Below, in pieces: positions 47,688 to 59,476 of a stretch of 64,000 nucleotides of DNA. Within the stretch, counting starts at the first letter, position 1, and each line of letters starts with the position of its first letter. The DNA lies in NCBI GenBank assembly GCA_021442155.1, contig CM038215.1, positions 4,116,976-4,180,975 of the forward strand. The letters are read 5' to 3'. Below the pieces are notes generated by a model that did not search any database, was not told the origin of the DNA, and worked only from the letters and a program-made list of their open reading frames with translations. Position numbers and translations under genes: made by a program. Source of the stretch: Cymbidium sinense. Taxonomy: Eukaryota > Streptophyta > Magnoliopsida > Asparagales > Orchidaceae.

Positions 47688-48137
47688 AATGGGCAGAACC
47701 TTGACAACAGGAACATCACCGTCAATCAAGCCCACTATAGATCTGGCGGTGAAGGCGAAGGTGGAGACGGGGGTTATCATAGTGGTGGTGGCGGATCTGG
47801 AGGTGCTGGTGGATATGAAAGTGGTGGTTATGGAGGCGGGATGACCGATAGAGGTTACAACTGTGGTGGTGGTGGATGGAGAGATCGGGGATATGATGGT
47901 GGATTCCGCTAGCCGAGAGGCTGGGGTGGTTCTGATGGGAAGTGGAGAAAGCAGATCCGATATGCTTATGGGCTGAGTAGAGATGGTTCTAATTATCAAA
48001 AGTTTTTGATTTGCCTTATGTGTGCTCATTTTTTATCTCTGTGTCGCTTGTGTCTTAGAACAATAGGTTTGTTACTTGGTTGATGAAATCGAAAAGAAGA
48101 AATGTTGAATCTGAATTTTTTCTCTGCTAAAAAAAAA
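47688..48137 (+). pseudogene. GRP7-like 3' fragment, copy 4 (best-kept glycine-rich frame)
   Basis: The opening N-G-Q-N-L-D-N-R-N-I-T-V-N-Q-A-H-Y-R-S-G-G is the clearest RRM-end to Gly-rich junction in the window. The frame stays open through G-G-D-G-G-Y-H-S-G-G-G-G-S-G-G-A-G-G-Y, G-G-Y-G-G-G and G-G-G-G-W-R-D-R-G-Y-D-G-G, then meets TAG at about 47910, where other copies have TAC (Tyr of R-Y-S-R-G). The expected C terminus (S-D-G-K-W-R) follows, but the original stop is deleted. The 3' UTR and an A run at 48129-48137 are present. Confidence 0.88.
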
Positions 48138-50238
48138 CCAAAAACCTAAAACCTAAAACCTAAACCCTGAACCCTAAACCCTAAATCGTAAACACTAACC
48201 ATTAAATCAACCCTAAATACTAAGCCCTGAACTCTAAACTCTAAACCTTAAACCATAACCCTAACCCTAAACCCTATACCATGAACCCTAAACTCTAAAC
48301 CCTAAAAACCTTAACCTTAAAAACCCTAACACGAAAGCCTAAACCGTAAACCCTAAACAACGTAAACCCTAAGCTAAAAAAAACCTAAACCTAAATTAAA
48401 TAAAATAAAACAACCATTAAAAAAACTAAAATAAACTAAACTATATTATATAAAACCTAAACTTAAACCTAAAATAAACAAAACCTAAACCCTAAACTAA
48501 ATAAAATAAAATAAACTAAAAAAAAACTTAAACCTAAACTTTAAAAAAAACCTAAAAATAAACCTAAAATAAAAAGCTAAAAAGATAAAATAAAAACCTA
48601 ATCTTAAACCTAATAATAAAAAATAAAACCTAAACCTAAAAAATGAAATAAAAATAAATAAAAAATAGACATAAACCTAACCTAAACCTAAAATGACTAA
48701 AATAAAAGCTAAACTAAAATAAATAAACCTAAAAGATAAACTAAAATAAATAAACCAAAATAAATAAACTAAATAAATAAATAGATAAAATGGTAAAATA
48801 AATAAAAAATAAACTAAATAAACTAAACCCACACCCTTACCCTAAATCTTACCCTAAACCTGGGTTTGCTTAATTTAAAAAACCCTAGGCCCCCATAACC
48901 TAAATCCTACCCTATAATGACTTAAACCCTAAACCCTAAACTAACCCTAAACCTAAACCTGAAATGACCCTGACCCTACCACAAAACCTGAGCCACAGAT
49001 CCTGACCACTGAGCCACCAGGCCTCCCAACTGACCTGGGCTACTCTCTGACCACTAAATCCTATAAACCCTAGATCCTGGGCTAAACCTCCCTAAACACT
49101 AAATTAATGAGCGTTGGCTGACCTCCCCAAACTGAGCCTAAAGCCCACCCCACCATACCCTGATCTTGAACCCCAAACCCTCCCACCTCCCTAAACCCCA
49201 AACTAAATTAAACATAAATAAAATAAATAAAACCTCCTAAAATAAAATAAAATATACTAAACTAAAATAAATAAATAAAACCTAAACTAAATTAAAAATA
49301 AAATAAAAGAATAAAACCTAAATATAATAAAACTAAATGTAAAATAAAAGAAAATAAACCAAAATAAAATAAAATAAAACTAAAACCTAAACATAAAATA
49401 AACCTTAAAATAAAACCTAAATAAATAAAAATAAAACCTAAACCCTAAATAAAATAAAACCTAAACTAAAAATTAAAATGTAATAAACAAAATAAAATAA
49501 ACCTAAACCTAAACTAAAACAAACAAAACTAAAATAAATAAATCCTAATCCTAAACCAAAACTTAAACTAAATAAAATAAAATAAACTACAAATTAACCT
49601 AAACCCAAACTAAAAAATAAAACCTAAAAATAAACCTAAATAAAAACCTAAAATCTAAACCTAAAGAATTAAAATAAAAATCTAAACCAAAACCTAAAAA
49701 TAAAAAATAAAACCTAACCTAAAATAAAATAAAATAAAACTAAATTTAAAACATAAACCTAATCCTATAATATAAAATAAAAAATAAACTAAAATAAAAA
49801 TAACCAAAATAAAAAATAAAAATAAACTAAATAAATAAAAAAAATAAATTTAAATAAATAATAAATAAACTAAATAAAACCCACTACTTTGTTTTAAAAA
49901 CCCCTAAACTAAATAACCCTACTAAACTCCAATCCTACTTATAACCTCCTACCTAAACCCTAAACTAACCAAACCCTACCCAACCCAACCCTAAACCCTA
50001 AACCCTCTAAACTAACCTGACTAATCCCTCTTATAACCCTATCCCACCCTCCTCTCCTAAACCTGCTAAACCTAAAAAACCCTAAACCACTGTACTCTAA
50101 ACCTTTCCACAATCCTAAACTAAACTTAAACCCTAAAATCCCTAAACCCTAAACCCTAAAACTTACAACCTTAAACCCTAAACCCTAAACCATAAACTAA
50201 CCCTAAACCTTAAACCTTAAACTAACCATAAACCCTAA
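48138..50238. repeat. Composite telomere-like array
   Basis: 48138-48370 CCCTAAA-rich; 48371-48825 A-rich; 48830-49205 C-rich variant with CTGACC, GAGCCAC and CACTAAATCC words and a hinge-like TTTGCTTAATTTAAAAAACC near 48863; 49206-49880 A-rich; hinge at about 49886 (CTACTTTGTTTTAAAAA); 49900-50238 C-rich variants turning into CCCTAAA. Confidence 0.85.
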
Positions 50239-50694
50239 GATGTGGCAAAACCTTGATGGAGAACATCACAGTCACTATCCTATATTTGGTGGAGGTGAAG
50301 GCGGAGGCGATGGTTATCACAGTGGTGGTGGGGGATATGGAGTTGGTGGTCGGAGTAGTGGTGGTTATGGAGGCTAGAGGAGCAATGGAGGTTACAGCCA
50401 TGGAGGTGGTAGAGGGAGAGATCAGGGATATGATGGTGGATCTCGCTAGTTAAGAGGCACTGGTGGTCTGATGGGAACTACAAAAACTGAATAACGACTG
50501 ATCCAATCAGCTGCTTATGGAACTATGTCTTTACAGTAGAGATAATTCTACTTAACTAGGGTTTTTGATTTGCTCTATGGGTGCTCATTTTTTTTCTATG
50601 TGGTCGCCTATGTCTTAAAAAACTTGGGGTTCTACTTAGTTCATAAAATCAAAAAGAAGAAATGTTGAATATGAATTTGTTCTCTATTAAAAAA
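50239..50694 (+). pseudogene. GRP7-like 3' fragment, copy 5
   Basis: Diverged start (GATGTGGCAAAACC). The Gly-rich tail is in the expected order: H-S-G-G-G-G-Y-G-V-G-G-R-S-S-G-G-Y-G-G, then R-S-N-G-G-Y-S-H-G-G-G-R-G-R-D-Q-G-Y-D-G-G-S-R. The Tyr codon has become a stop (TAG at about 50448). The C terminus is frameshifted, with the original stop as TGA at 50488-50490. 3' UTR and A run end at 50694. The preceding leader is of the second type (ACTAACC...CCCTAAG). Confidence 0.82.
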
Positions 50695-51978
50695 TACCTT
50701 AAACCCAAAACCCTAAACTCTAAACCCTAAACTAAAACATAAACCCTAAACTTAAAACCTAAACCCTAAAACCTAAACCCTAAACACCAAACCAAAACCC
50801 TAAACTCAAACCCTAAACTAACTCTAAACCCTAAACCCAAAAATGCTAAAAACTTAAAGCCAGACTAAATAAAACCTGAAAATAAAATAAATCAGAAAAC
50901 CTAAACCAAAATAGAATAAAAAAATAAAATAAATACATAAACTAAAACTTAAACCTAAACTTAAACCTTAAACTAAACTTAAAAAATAAAATAAAATAAA
51001 AAATAATAACTAAACTAAACTAAAATTAATAAATAGCTAAACTAAACTAAAAATTAAAAAACCTAAATAGAATAAAAACTAAACTTAAAATAAAAATAAA
51101 ATAAAATAAAAACTAAATAAAAACTTAAAAATAAATAAAAAAATTAAACTTAAATCCTAAAATAAAAGTAAACCTAAAATAAATAAAATAAACCTAAAAA
51201 CTAAAATAAACTAAACTAAAATAAATAAACCTAAACCTAACATAAACTAAATAAAATACTAAATACACCTAAACTTAAACTAAAAAATAAAACCTAAAAA
51301 CCTAAAATAAAAAAAACCTAAACCTAAAATACTAAAATAAAACCTAAACTTAAACCTAAAATAAAAATAAACCTAAACCTAAAAATAAAATAAAATTAAA
51401 GCTAAAATAAACTTAAACATAAAAATAAATTAAAATCAAATAAAATAAATAAACCTAAAATAAATATATTAAATAAAAAATATAAACCAAATAAATAATA
51501 AAACAAACTCTAATAAATAAAAAATAAACTAAATGAATTGAATAAATCTAAACCTACTAGTTTATTTAAAAAAATACCCTAAACCCTAATCCATAAAAAT
51601 AACCCTAAACTTACAACCCTAAACGTACAACCCTAAACCATAAACCTTAAACCCTAAACTATATACCCTAAACCCTAAACCCTAAACTAAAATAAACAAA
51701 ATTAAAATAAATAAAAATAAAAAATAAACCTAAATAAAAATAAAAAAATAAAATAAAATTCAAATAAATAATAAATAAACTAAATAAACTTAAACTTACA
51801 AGTTCACTTAATTTAAAAAAACCCTAAACCATAAACCCCCTCCCAAACCCCTAAAACTACTCCCTAAAACTTAAAACCCTAAACCCTAAACCCTAAACCC
51901 TAAACCTTAAACCCTAAACCCTAAACCCTAAACCCTAAACCTACAATCCTAAACCCTAAACTAACCCTAAACCCTAAG
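50695..51978. repeat. Composite telomere-like array
   Basis: 50695-50850 CCCTAAA-rich; 50851-51545 A-rich; hinge at about 51553 (CTAGTTTATTTAAAAAAAT); 51565-51685 CCCTAAA; 51686-51785 A-rich; second hinge at about 51795 (CAAGTTCACTTAATTTAAAA); 51815-51978 CCCTAAA-rich with several perfect units. The doubled hinge suggests an internal duplication or deletion of the unit. Confidence 0.85.
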
Positions 51979-52464
51979 AATGGGAAGAACCTTGACGGCA
52001 GGAACATCACCGTCAACTAGGCTCAATCTAGATCTAGAAGTGGAGGCGAAGGCAAAGGCGGTAATTTTCACAATGGTGGAGGGGGATCTAGGGGTACTGG
52101 TGGATATGGAGGTGGTGGTCGAAGCAGTCATTGTTATCAAGGCGGGAGGAGCGAAGGAGGTTAAAATTATGGTGGTGACGGAGGGAGAGATTGGGGATAA
52201 AATGGTGGATCCCGCTACTCGAGAGGCCGGGATGGTTCTGATTAGAATTGGAGAAACTGAAGCTTGGCCGATCTGATCTGCTACTTATGGAACTATGTCT
52301 TTATAGTAGAGATGATTCTACTTATCTAGGGTTTTTGATTTGTTATATGGGTGCTTATTTTTGATCTATGTCCTCACTTGTGTCTTAAAAACTTGGGGTG
52401 CCACTTGGTTGATGAAATCAAAAAGAAGAATGTTGAATCCGAATTTCTTCTTTATTGAAAAAAA
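51979..52464 (+). pseudogene. GRP7-like 3' fragment, copy 6
   Basis: Starts AATGGGAAGAACC (N-G-K-N-L-D-G-R-N-I-T-V-N), giving a good RRM end. The tail then reads G-G-G-G-S-R-G-T-G-G-Y-G-G-G-G-R-S-S-H and, after changes, G-S-R-Y-S-R-G-R-D-G-S-D, where GGG has become TAG at about 52241. The natural stop is TGA at 52258-52260. Complete 3' UTR and A run at 52458-52464. Confidence 0.85.
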
Positions 52465-52740
52465 TCTTAAACCCTAAACCCTAAACCTTAAAAACCCTAA
52501 ACCCTAAACACTAAATCTTAAACCCTAAACTCTAAACCCTAAACCCTAAGCCCTAAACACTAAACACTAAACACTAAGAACTAAATAAAACCCTAAACAC
52601 TAAAACCATAAACCTTAAACCCTAAATGCTAAACCTTAAACCCTAAACCCTAAAACACTAAGCCTAAACCCTAAACCCTAAACTAACCCTAAACCATAAA
52701 ACCTAAACTAACCCTAAACCCTAAACCCTAAACCCTAAAC
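52465..52740. repeat. Telomere-like CCCTAAA block
   Basis: CCCTAAA units with CACTAAA and CCATAAA variants, clean at the right end where gypsy fragment D begins. Confidence 0.9.
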
Positions 52741-53712
52741 CTTGAATAAAGATGTCATTAGAAGTAGATCTAAAGAATGTCCTAATCCTAACATAGTTCT
52801 GGTAGTTAAAGAAAATGTCTCCAAGAGGGTTTCCCTTGAATATTAGAGATTTGAATACCCTAAAGCCTAACCCTAAATCATATTATAATACCATTTATTA
52901 TAGTATAATGTAGCACCATATATTTGAGCATGTAGTGATGTATTTTTGGATATGATAAGCTATTTTGAAATGTTTTAGTATATTATGGTATTGTGCCCTA
53001 TAGTATATGTTAATATAAACCACAAAAATATTGATTTAATAAATTAGATGAGAAAATTTCTTAAATTTGAAGTGGGAATTAGGTTGTAGTACCAAAGGTG
53101 TGCTTCATACTTGTAGTTTAAAAAAGTAAGATTTTATGTTCAAAATAAATATTATATGTTATAACATAGTATAACATCATATATCATAATATATTATTGT
53201 ACGCATTTTAAAATCTTTTAGTAGTTTACAATCATGTAGTTGAGCTTACACTAGCATTATTTATAAAAATCTTGATTTAGACTTTAAAATGGTGGAATTT
53301 GGCCAAATTCATGATAGGTAGAGCATGACATCATAATATATTGTTTGAATTTAAAATATGAAAGTGATGTGACTAAAATATATAGTTTTTTATTGTTTAT
53401 ACTAATTTTATGATTTTTTATCTTAAGCAATCCCTTGTAATATGATATGCAATATAATATAATATAATTTGTTATAGTGTATTATAATACATGATGCCAT
53501 AATATAGTATAACATCAAGCATTATATCATACTATTGTGTATTACTACTTGTTGTTTAGCATATTTTAGTTTGTTATAGGATGATGTAGTAGAGTTTGTA
53601 CTTGTATAATTCATAAAAATACTGATTTATATGCTGAGATGATGGGATTTGGCCAAATTTAAGGCAAGCTTTAGGGAACATCATTCGGGGTGTGCTATAG
53701 TGTGTTATTTAT
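52741..53712 (-). mobile_element. Gypsy fragment D (3' noncoding tandem repeats only)
   Basis: Matches the first ~970 bp of blocks B and C, from the same left boundary (CCTTGAATAAAGATGTCATT) to a point equivalent to about 855 of block A, where it stops abruptly in an A-rich telomere-like block. It contains three diverged ~335-bp anchors and no coding remnant. The orientation is the same as the three larger blocks. Confidence 0.85.
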
Positions 53713-56700
53713 AGGCTAAAATAAAATAAATAAAAACCTTAACTAAACTAAAAAAATAAAAAACTTAAATAAAATAGAAACTAAACCTAAAATCAAAATA
53801 CAATAAACTTAAAATAAAATAAAATAAAATAAAAACTAAATAAAAACCTAAACCTAAAAAATAAACCTAAAAATAAAACTTAAAAATAAATAAAAAAAAA
53901 AACCTAAACCTTAAACTGAAAAAAATCTTAACCTAAAATAAAAATAAAATAAGCCTAATTCGAAACTAAAATAAACTAAGATAAATAAAACCTAGCCCAA
54001 AACCTAAACCTAAATCTAAACCCTAAATAAAATAAAATAAACTAAAAATAAATCTAAACATAAACTAAAAAATAAAACCTAAAAATAAACCTAAAATAAA
54101 ATCCTAAAACCTAAACCTAAATAATTAAAATAAAAACCAAAACCAAAACCTAAAAATAAAAAATAAAACCTAAACCTAAAAAGTAAAATAAAAATAATAC
54201 TAATCTAAAAATAAACCTAAACCTGGCGTGACCTAAAGATAAACTAAAATAAAAACCAAAACTAAAATAAATAAACTTAAAATTAATAAACTAAACTAAA
54301 TAAATAAATAAATAAATAAATAAAAAATAAAATAAACTAAAATAACTAAACATAAACTAAATAAACTAAACCTGTAATAATTAAAAAATAAATAAACTAA
54401 AAGAACTTTGGCCCTAAACCCACCTACCCTAAACCACACCTACAACCTATAACCCTAAACCCAACCCAGAACAGAAACCCTAAACCTAAACTTAAACTAA
54501 ATAAAACCTAAAAATAAAATAAATAAATAAAACATAAACCAAAATAAAATAAAATAAAAAATAAAATAAAAACCTAAACTAAAACTTTAACCTAAACCTT
54601 AACATAAAAATAAGACAAAAAAATAAAAACTAAACTAAAATAAAATAAATAAAAACCTAAACTAAACTAAAAATTAAAATATACCTCAAAATAAAAAACC
54701 AAAATAAAATAAAAATTAAACATGAAATAAAAATAAAATAAAATTTAAATAAAAACCTTAGCCAAAAAGTAAACCTAATAATAAAACATAAAAATAAATA
54801 AAAAATAAAACTCAAACTCTAAACTAAAAAAAAACCCTAAACTTAAAATAAGCAAAATAAAATAAACCTAAACATAAACTAAAATAAATAAAACTTAAAC
54901 CTAAACTTAAACGATAAACTAAATAAAATAAAATAAACTTAAAAGAAACATAAACCTAAACTAAAAAAATAAAACCTAAACATAAACCTAAAACCTAAAC
55001 CTAAAAAAACAAAATAAAAACCTAATCCTAAACCTAAAAATATAAAATAATACCTAAACTTAAAAAGGAAATAAAAATAAAACTAAACAAAAAATAAGCA
55101 TATATATAACCCTTTACCTAAAACATAAACCAAAATAAAAAAAACTAAAATAAATAAACCTAAAATAATAAAACTAAACTAAATAAAAATAAGAAAAACC
55201 TAAATAAAAATTAAAAATTAAATAAACAAAATTAAATAAAAAATAAAATAAATAAACCTAAACCTACCATACTTAAATTAAAAAAACCCTAAACCTTAAA
55301 CCCTAACTCCTAAAACCTAAACCATAAACCCTAAACCTACAACCATAAACCTACAACCCTAAACCCTAAATCCTAAAACTTAAATCGTAAACCTTAAAAA
55401 ATTGTAAACCCTACACCCTAAACCTTAAATCCTAAGCTAACCCTAAACCCTAAACCCTAAACCCTGAACCCTAACCCTAACCCTAAACCCTAAACCTTAA
55501 ACCCTAAACCTTAAAATCATAAATCATAAAATCTAAACTAACCCTAAACCCGAAACACTAAACTCTCAAAACCATAAACCTTAAAGCCTATACCTAAACC
55601 CTAAACACTAAACCCTAAATCCTAAACACTAAAGCCTAAACACTAAACCCTAAATCGTAAACTTTAAACACCCTAAACCTAAAAAGCTAAACCTAAACTA
55701 AATAAAATATAATAATAAAATAAATAAATAAACCTAAAATTAAATAAAATAAAATAAATAAAATAAAATAAAAACTTAAACTAAAAGCTAAACCTAAACC
55801 TAAAAAGAAAATAAAATAAAAATAAAAAAAACTAAAATAAAAAAATAAAATGCTAAACTAAACTAAAAATAAAATAAACATATGAATAAAAAATTTAAAT
55901 AAAATTAAAACTAAACCTAAAATAAAAATAAAATAAAATAAAAACTAAATAAAAACCTAAACTTAAAAAATAAACCTAAAAATAACCAAAAAATAAAACC
56001 TAAACCCTCAACTAAAAAACTTAAAACTAAAATAAACATAAAATAAACTTAAACCTAAACTAAAATAAACTAAACTAAAATAAATAAAACCTAACCCTAA
56101 ACCTTAACCTAAAAAAAAACTAAACCTAAACCTAAACCTAAACCTAAACCTAAATAAAATAAAATAAAATAAACTAAAAATAAAACTAAACCTAAAGTAA
56201 AAAATAAACCCTAAAAATAAACCTAAATTAAAACCTAAAATCTAAACCTTAAAAAATAAAATAAAAACCTAAACTTGAACCTAAAAATAAAAAACTAAAC
56301 ATAAACCTATAAAATAAAATAAAAATAAAACTAAACTTAAAAAATAAACCTAAACTTAAAAAATAAAATAAAATAAAAAACCTGATATAAAATAAATAAA
56401 TCTAAAATAAATAAACCAAACTAAATAAAAAAATATACCTAAAAAAAGAAAAAATAAAATAAACTTAGATAAATAAAAAATAAACTAAATAAACCTATAC
56501 CTATTGGTTTACTTAATTTTAAAAAACTCTAAATGATAAATCCTAAACCCTAAGCCCTAAACCCTAAACCTACAACCCTAAACCCTAAACCCTAAAACCA
56601 TAAACCCTAAAAACTAAACCCTAATCCCTAAAACTAACCCTAAAACTTAAACCCTAAACCTAGAACCCTAAACCCTAAAACCCTAAACCTTAAACCATAA

Positions 56701-56919
56701 ACCTTAAATCCTAAACCCTAAACCAAAAACCCTAAACCCTAAATCCTAAACACTAAAACCTTAAACTCTAAACCCTAAACCCTAAACCCTAAAACTTTAA
56801 ACCCTAAAACCCTAAACACTAAACCGTAAACCCTAAAACCTAAACCCTAAAACCTAAAACCCAAAGCCCTAATCCTAAAACCTTAAACACCAAACCCTAA
56901 ACTAACCTTAAACCCTAAG
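53713..56919. repeat. Composite telomere-like array
   Basis: 53713-54378 A-rich; 54379-54490 short C-rich segment; 54491-55260 A-rich; hinge at about 55264 (CATACTTAAATTAAAAAAACC); 55280-55680 CCCTAAA-rich with runs of perfect units; 55681-56495 A-rich; hinge at about 56500 (TTGGTTTACTTAATTTTAAA); 56530-56919 CCCTAAA-rich, ending CCTTAAACCCTAAGA before GRP copy 7. The 55266 block has no GRP fragment. Confidence 0.85.
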
Positions 56920-57409
56920 AATGGTTAGAACCTTGATGGCAGGAACATCACTGTCACTTAGGCCTAGTCTAGATCAAGCGGTGGGGACGAGGGCAGAGGT
57001 GATAGTTATCACAGTGGTGGTGGGGGATCTGGAGGTGCTACTAGGTATAGAGGTGGTGGTTGGAGCAGTAGTGGTTATGGAGGTGGGACGAGTGATGAAG
57101 GTTATAGCCATGATGGTGATAGAGGGAGAGATTGGTGATATGATGGTGGATCCCACTACATGAGAGGCATGGGTGGTTCTGATGAGAATTAGAGAAATTG
57201 ATGAATAGTTGATCCAATCTACTACTTATGGAAATGTATCTTTTCAGTAGAGACGGTTTTACTTATCTAGGGTTTTTAATTTTTTCTATGGGTACTTGTT
57301 TTTGATCTATGTCCTCCCTTGTGTCTTAGATAAGTTGGGGTGCTACTTGGTTGATGAAATAGAAAAGAGGAAATGTTGAATATGAATTTATTCTCTACTT
57401 TAAAAAAAA
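56920..57409 (+). pseudogene. GRP7-like 3' fragment, copy 7
   Basis: Start AATGGTTAGAACC has a stop in the second codon position of the fragment (TAG). The tail reads S-G-G-G-G-G-S-G-G-A-T-R-Y-R-G-G-G-W-S-S-S-G-Y-G-G-G-T-S-D-E-G-Y-S-H, then G-Y-D-G-G-S-H-Y, M-R-G-M-G-G-S-D-E-N, TAG at 57190-57192 in place of Trp, and the natural TGA at 57199-57201. The 3' UTR is complete with an A run at 57402-57409. Leader of the second type. Confidence 0.85.
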
Positions 57410-57690
57410 CCTTAAACCTAAAACTAAAACTTAAACCCTAAACCTTAAACCTAAACCCTAAACCCTAAACCATAAAACCCTAAACCATAAATAATAAACC
57501 TTATCCCTAAACCCTAAACCCTAAACACTAAACCCTAAAGCCACAAGCACTGAAGCCTGAAGCTCACAAAGGCTACAAACCCTGAGCCATAGGCCACAAG
57601 CCTAGGCCTGACCTGAAGCCTAAAACAAACCTATTACTAAGCCACAGCTAAACTGCCACAAGCCCTAAACACTAAATCTGAGCCACACCT
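57410..57690. repeat. Telomere-like block passing into C-rich variant
   Basis: 57410-57540 CCCTAAA-rich. 57541-57690 is a variant with ACAAGC, GAGCCA and CTGAAGCC words that only loosely resembles CCCTAAA. It abuts gypsy block C. Confidence 0.8.
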
Positions 57691-59459
57691 TGAGATAAAT
57701 ATGTCATTAGGAGTAGATCTAAAGGATGACCTAATCCTAACATAGTTATGGTAGCTAATGAAAATGTCTTCAAGAGACTTTCCCTTCAATATTTTAGATT
57801 TGAATGAACTAAACCCTAACCTTAAATCATATTATAATACAATATATTATAGTATAATGTAGCATCATATATTTGAGCATGTAGTGGTGTGTTTTGGAAT
57901 GTTATAAGACGTTTTAAAATGTTTTAGTATATTATGGTATTGTACCCTATTTTCTATTATAATATAACTCATGAAAATATTGATTTAATAAATCAGATGA
58001 TGAAATTTGTTAAATTTAAAGTGGGAATTAGGTTGTATTACCAAAGGTGTGCTACGCCACTTGTAGTCTAAAAGTAAGACTTTATGCTCAAAATAAATAT
58101 TATATGTTGTAGCATAGTTTAGCATCATATATCATAATATATTATTCTGTTGATTTTAAATTATTTTTTTATTTTACAATCATGCAGTCGAGACTACACT
58201 AGCATTATTTATAAAAATGTAGATTTAGACTTTAAAATGGTGGAATTTTGCCAAATTCATAATAAGTAGGGCATGGCATCATAATATATTGTTTGAATTT
58301 AAAATATGTAAGTGATACGACTAAAATATATAGTTTTTTATTGTTTAGACTAATTTAATGATTTTTTATCTTAAGCAATCCCTTGTGATGTGTATGCAAT
58401 ATAATATAATATAATATAATATAATATGTTATAGTGTATAATAATATAGGATGCATAACATAATGTAGCATCATGCATTATAGCATACTATTGTGTATTA
58501 CTACTTGTTATTTAGCATATTTTAGTATGTTATAGTATAATGTAGTAGAGTTTGTACTAGTATAATTCATAAAAATACTAATTTATAGGTCGAGATGATG
58601 GGATTTGACCAAATTTAAGGTAAGCTTTTGGGAACATCATTGGGGGTGTGCTATGGTGTGTTATTTAATCAAAAGAATGGAATTTTGCATCCAAAATTAA
58701 TGTTCATTTTTCAACCAAATTTTATAAGTTTTTTGCTTAAAGTGATTTATTTTAAAGTGTAATGTAGGATAATATATTATATTAAAGCATACTAAAATAT
58801 AATGTACATAACGATATAACTTCATATATATATATATGAATGTGGTGGTGTGTTACTAAATGTTATTGTACATTTTAGTATGTTTTACTTTCGTTATAAT
58901 ACATTGGGTTAAAACTCACAAATATGTTAATTTGAAGGTTGAGATGAAAGAATTTAGCCAAATTAACAGACACACCAAGAAGCAACACCAAAAATTATGC
59001 TATTTTGTTCCATTTCTATAAGAAAAATAATAATTTTACATCCAAAATGAACATTATTCATATTTTGAGAAAATTTTGTTATTTGTTACTTTTAAATTAT
59101 TCTAATGATGTGTAATATTAGACCATATTTTATATTATAGCAAATTATAATATAACATCATATATTATAATATAATATAATGTGTTAATTCACACTATAA
59201 TATGTTTAGCATGATATTGTATTGTTAGTTAGAGCTTGCACCATCAAAAATCATAAAATGTTGATTATAATGTTAAGATGATGTAATTTGAATTAATACA
59301 TTGTTAGGCTTTTGGTTGAAGTATTAAAGGTGTGCATAAGAGAAGAAATAAGATTTGATGAGAATTCCATGTTAAGGACATGGAGGGAGATCTGCTAGGG
59401 GATCACACATGCATTGGACAAGACATGTGAGAGGTCTATGTTGAGGGCATAGAAGAAGA
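57690..59459. repeat. Degenerate ~335-bp tandem repeat, block C
   Basis: Colinear with 18252-20005 of block B. It carries a longer ATAAT run at about 58398-58428 than the other copies (slippage). Starts with ATGTCATTAGGAGTAGATC. No gene is seen. Confidence 0.7.
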
Positions 59460-59476
59460 AAATTAGAGCACATTAT

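Noticed and set aside
47688..48137. A functional glycine-rich RNA-binding protein gene
   Set aside because: The RRM is missing in all seven copies, there are premature stops or frameshifts in each, and an A run replaces any normal downstream gene sequence.
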